Below the pieces are notes generated by a model. The model was not told where the DNA came from, ran no database searches, and saw only the letters and a program-made list of their open reading frames with translations. From contig NZ_JAIQYY010000012.1 in the NCBI RefSeq assembly GCF_020181035.1, positions 42,011 through 89,486 on the forward strand: DNA of 47,476 bases. Reading direction: 5' to 3'. Positions 45,228-47,476 of this stretch are shown here, one piece after another. Origin of the DNA: Streptomyces sp. CoH27 (GTDB lineage: Bacteria; Actinomycetota; Actinomycetes; Streptomycetales; Streptomycetaceae). Positions within the stretch are counted from its first letter, which is position 1, and the number at the start of each line of letters is the position of its first letter. Both the position numbers and the translations under genes were made by a program.

Positions 45228-47476
45228 CTACGACGTTTCGAGAACTCGGAATCCTTCCCGAGACCGCCGAGGCCCTGGAGGCCGTCGGCATCATCACCCC
45301 CTTCCCCATCCAGGAGATGACGCTCCCCGTCGCCCTTTCCGGCACGGACGTCATCGGCCAGGCCAAGACCGGCACCGGCAAGACGCTGGGCTTCGGCCTC
45401 CCGCTTCTGGAGCGCGTCACCGTCCCCGCCGACGTCGAGGCCGGACGCGCCGCCCCCGAGGCCCTCACGGACGCCCCGCAGGCGCTCGTCGTCGTCCCCA
45501 CGCGCGAGCTGTGCACCCAGGTCACCAACGACCTGCTGACCGCCGGCAAGGTCCGTAACGTGCGCGTGACGGCGATCTATGGCGGCCGGGCCTACGAACC
45601 ACAGGTGGAGGCTCTGAAGAAGGGCGTCGACGTGGTCGTCGGCACCCCGGGCCGGCTGCTGGACCTCGCGGGCCAGAAGAAGCTGGACCTGAAGCACGTC
45701 AAGTGCCTGGTCCTCGACGAGGCCGACGAGATGCTCGACCTGGGCTTCCTGCCCGACGTCGAGAAGATCATCGACATGCTCCCTGCCAAGCGCCAGACCA
45801 TGCTGTTCTCGGCGACCATGCCGGGCGCGGTCATCGGCCTCGCGCGCCGCTACATGTCGCGGCCCACGCACATCCGTGCCACCGCACCGGACGACGAGGG
45901 CGCGACGGTCGCGAACATCAAGCAGTTCGTCTACCGCGCGCACAACATGGACAAGCCGGAGATGGTCGCCCGCATCCTGCAGGCCGAGGGCCGCGGACTG
46001 GCGATGATCTTCTGCCGTACGAAGCGCACGGCCGCCGACATCGCCGAGCAGCTGCAGCGCCGCGGGTTCGCCTCCGGCGCGGTCCACGGCGACCTCGGGC
46101 AGGGCGCCCGCGAGCAGGCGCTGCGCGCGTTCCGCAACGGCAAGGTGGACGTCCTGGTCTGCACCGACGTCGCCGCGCGCGGTATCGACGTCGAGGGCGT
46201 GACCCACGTCATCAACTACCAGTCCCCCGAGGACGAGAAGACGTACTTGCACCGGGTCGGCCGTACCGGCCGCGCGGGCGCCAAGGGTACGGCGATCACG
46301 TTCGTCGACTGGGACGACATCCCGCGCTGGCAGCTGATCAACAAGGCGCTGGAGCTGGACTTCAACGACCCGGTGGAGACGTACTCGTCGTCCCCGCATC
46401 TGTTCTCCGACCTCGACATCCCCGCGGGCACCAAGGGCATCCTGCCGCGCTCGGAGCGGACCCGTGCGGGTCTGGACGCGGAGGAGCTGGAGGACCTGGG
46501 CGAGACCGGTGGCCGTGGTGCGCGCGGTCGCGGTGGCCGCGGTGGCCGCGCCGAGTCCGCCGCCGCGCCGGCCGAGCGCGAGCGTTCGTCCCGTACGCCG
46601 CGTCGCCGCCGCCGCACGCGCGGTGGCTCCCCGGTGGACGCGGCCACCGCCGCACCGGCCGCTACGACGGCTCCGGCGCCGGCCGCCGAGTCCGGCCCGG
46701 CGGAGGAGACTTCCACGGCACCGCGCACCCTGCGCCGCCGTCGTCGTACGCGCGGCGGAGCGTCGGCGCAGCCGGTGGCGGCCGTCGAGACCGCCGTCGA
46801 GACCGTTGCCCCGGTGGAGGCTCCGGCCGCTCCGGAGACCGCGGAGGCCCCGGAGAAGCCGCGCCGCCGCCGCACCCGCAAGTCCGCGGAGCAGGCACCG
46901 GCTCCTGTCGCCGAGCCCACGGCCGAGACGCCCGTGACGGTGCCGGAGACGGCTCCGGCGGCCGACACGGTGACCGTGGAGGCACCGGAGGCGAAGCCTC
47001 GCCGCCGCACGCGCAAGACGGCCGAGCCCACGCCGGAAACGGCTGCGGCCCCGGCCGAGCCCACGGAGGAGCCCGCCCCGGCGACCAAGCCCCGCCGTAC
47101 CCGAAAGGCAACGGCCCCCGCTCCCGAGGCCGCTGAGGTCTCCGCGGCCACCAAGGCCCCGGAGGCGGAGGCGGAGGCGGGGGCGGAGCCCAAGCCGCGC
47201 CGCACGCGCAAGACGGCCGCGACCGCCGAAGCCCCGGAGACTCCGGAAACCGAGGCCAAGCCGCGCCGCACGCGGAAGACGACGGCCACCACCGAGGCCC
47301 CCGAAGCCGAGGCCAAGCCCCGCCGCACCCGCAAGGCAGCAGCCACCGCCGAGGCGACGGCCGCCACGGCCGAGCCCCCGGAGACGGAGCCCAAGCCCCG
47401 CCGCACGCGCAAGACGGCCGCGACCGCCCCGGAGCCGACGGAAACCCCCGAAGCCGAGGCCAAGCCCCGCCGCACC
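45224..47476 (+). CDS. DEAD-box RNA helicase with basic repeat tail, cut by window edge
   Basis: At least 751 residues. Motifs in order: Q-motif PFPIQ near 27, AKTGTGKT (47-54), PTRELCTQ, GTPGRLLD, LDEADEMLDLGF, SAT, then TDVAARGIDVEGV and HRVGRTGRAG near 345-350. From about residue 430 an RGG-type stretch (GGRGARGRGGRGGRAES) passes into a disordered Pro/Ala/Glu tail with repeated KPRRTRK motifs running off the right edge. RhlE-like DEAD proteins remodel structured RNA in ribosome assembly and cold response; the tail probably binds RNA. Odd: in frame there is no ATG, GTG or TTG between a stop at 45176 and residue 31. CTG 45224, with AGAGG 7 nt upstream, is the only start that keeps the Q-motif. 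Confidence 0.92.
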   Translation, partial: MTTTFRELGILPETAEALEAVGIITPFPIQEMTLPVALSGTDVIGQAKTGTGKTLGFGLPLLERVTVPADVEAGRAAPEALTDAPQALVVVPTRELCTQVTNDLLTAGKVRNVRVTAIYGGRAYEPQVEALKKGVDVVVGTPGRLLDLAGQKKLDLKHVKCLVLDEADEMLDLGFLPDVEKIIDMLPAKRQTMLFSATMPGAVIGLARRYMSRPTHIRATAPDDEGATVANIKQFVYRAHNMDKPEMVARILQAEGRGLAMIFCRTKRTAADIAEQLQRRGFASGAVHGDLGQGAREQALRAFRNGKVDVLVCTDVAARGIDVEGVTHVINYQSPEDEKTYLHRVGRTGRAGAKGTAITFVDWDDIPRWQLINKALELDFNDPVETYSSSPHLFSDLDIPAGTKGILPRSERTRAGLDAEELEDLGETGGRGARGRGGRGGRAESAAAPAERERSSRTPRRRRRTRGGSPVDAATAAPAATTAPAPAAESGPAEETSTAPRTLRRRRRTRGGASAQPVAAVETAVETVAPVEAPAAPETAEAPEKPRRRRTRKSAEQAPAPVAEPTAETPVTVPETAPAADTVTVEAPEAKPRRRTRKTAEPTPETAAAPAEPTEEPAPATKPRRTRKATAPAPEAAEVSAATKAPEAEAEAGAEPKPRRTRKTAATAEAPETPETEAKPRRTRKTTATTEAPEAEAKPRRTRKAAATAEATAATAEPPETEPKPRRTRKTAATAPEPTETPEAEAKPRRT

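Noticed and set aside
45175..45240. ATG 45175 as helicase start
   Set aside because: It reads MTPALASHRTTQ in a different frame from the helicase motifs.

Overview
The window (GC-rich, roughly 70% by eye, third-position G/C bias) is actinobacterial and almost certainly from a Streptomyces chromosome. Supporting this are a mycothiol-linked mycoredoxin, a WblC/WhiB7 regulator, AdnA/AdnB-type helicase-nucleases, DUF3152 and DUF3107 proteins, and a dispersed intergenic repeat I recognise from Streptomyces. No tRNA, rRNA, insertion sequence, prophage or CRISPR array was seen.

Layout. 1-4.5 kb: TerD-family protein (cut by the window edge), HExxH metallopeptidase, ThiF-like protein overlapping an ABC1/UbiB kinase, small zinc-ribbon protein. 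4.6-6.0 kb: wblC, with a translationally coupled downstream gene and a long leader holding a WblC-type promoter, an upstream ORF and an attenuator. 6.0-19.7 kb: redox and DNA-repair block (uvrD2, mycoredoxin, methyltransferase, nudC, M20 peptidase, adnB, adnA, alkyltransferase-like protein). 19.8-26.5 kb: pseudokinase/flippase-like membrane fusion, two tandem TAP-like lipoprotein hydrolases, an orphan gene. 26.5-27.8 kb: moeZ. 27.8-33.1 kb: five-gene minus-strand operon (PelF-type glycosyltransferase, membrane protein, 39-codon ORF, epimerase, spherulin-4-like protein), proposed to make or modify a surface polysaccharide. 33.2-38.9 kb: oligopeptide ABC transporter with a leaderless leader peptide and attenuator-like hairpin. 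39.0-47.5 kb: DUF3152 metzincin-like protein, alpha/beta hydrolase, small acidic protein, TetR regulator, DUF3107, small membrane protein, ferritin-like protein, and a DEAD-box helicase (cut by the edge) that appears to start with CTG behind a coupled upstream ORF.

The gene order uvrD2/mrx1/whiB7/ABC1 kinase/nudC/adnBA/ATL/moeZ/DUF3152/TetR/DUF3107/ferritin-like/DEAD helicase resembles, from memory, the Rv3195-Rv3211 region of Mycobacterium tuberculosis. The surface-polysaccharide operon and the ABC operon lie between moeZ and DUF3152, so they look like an accessory block inside a conserved actinobacterial neighbourhood.

The strongest unusual signals are regulatory: three small upstream ORFs (before wblC, the ABC operon and the DEAD helicase), two of them followed by terminator-like hairpins. 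Others are an inverted pair of DnaA boxes between uvrD2 and mrx1, 36-bp coding repeats in two unrelated genes, and a 4 x 23-bp intergenic repeat.
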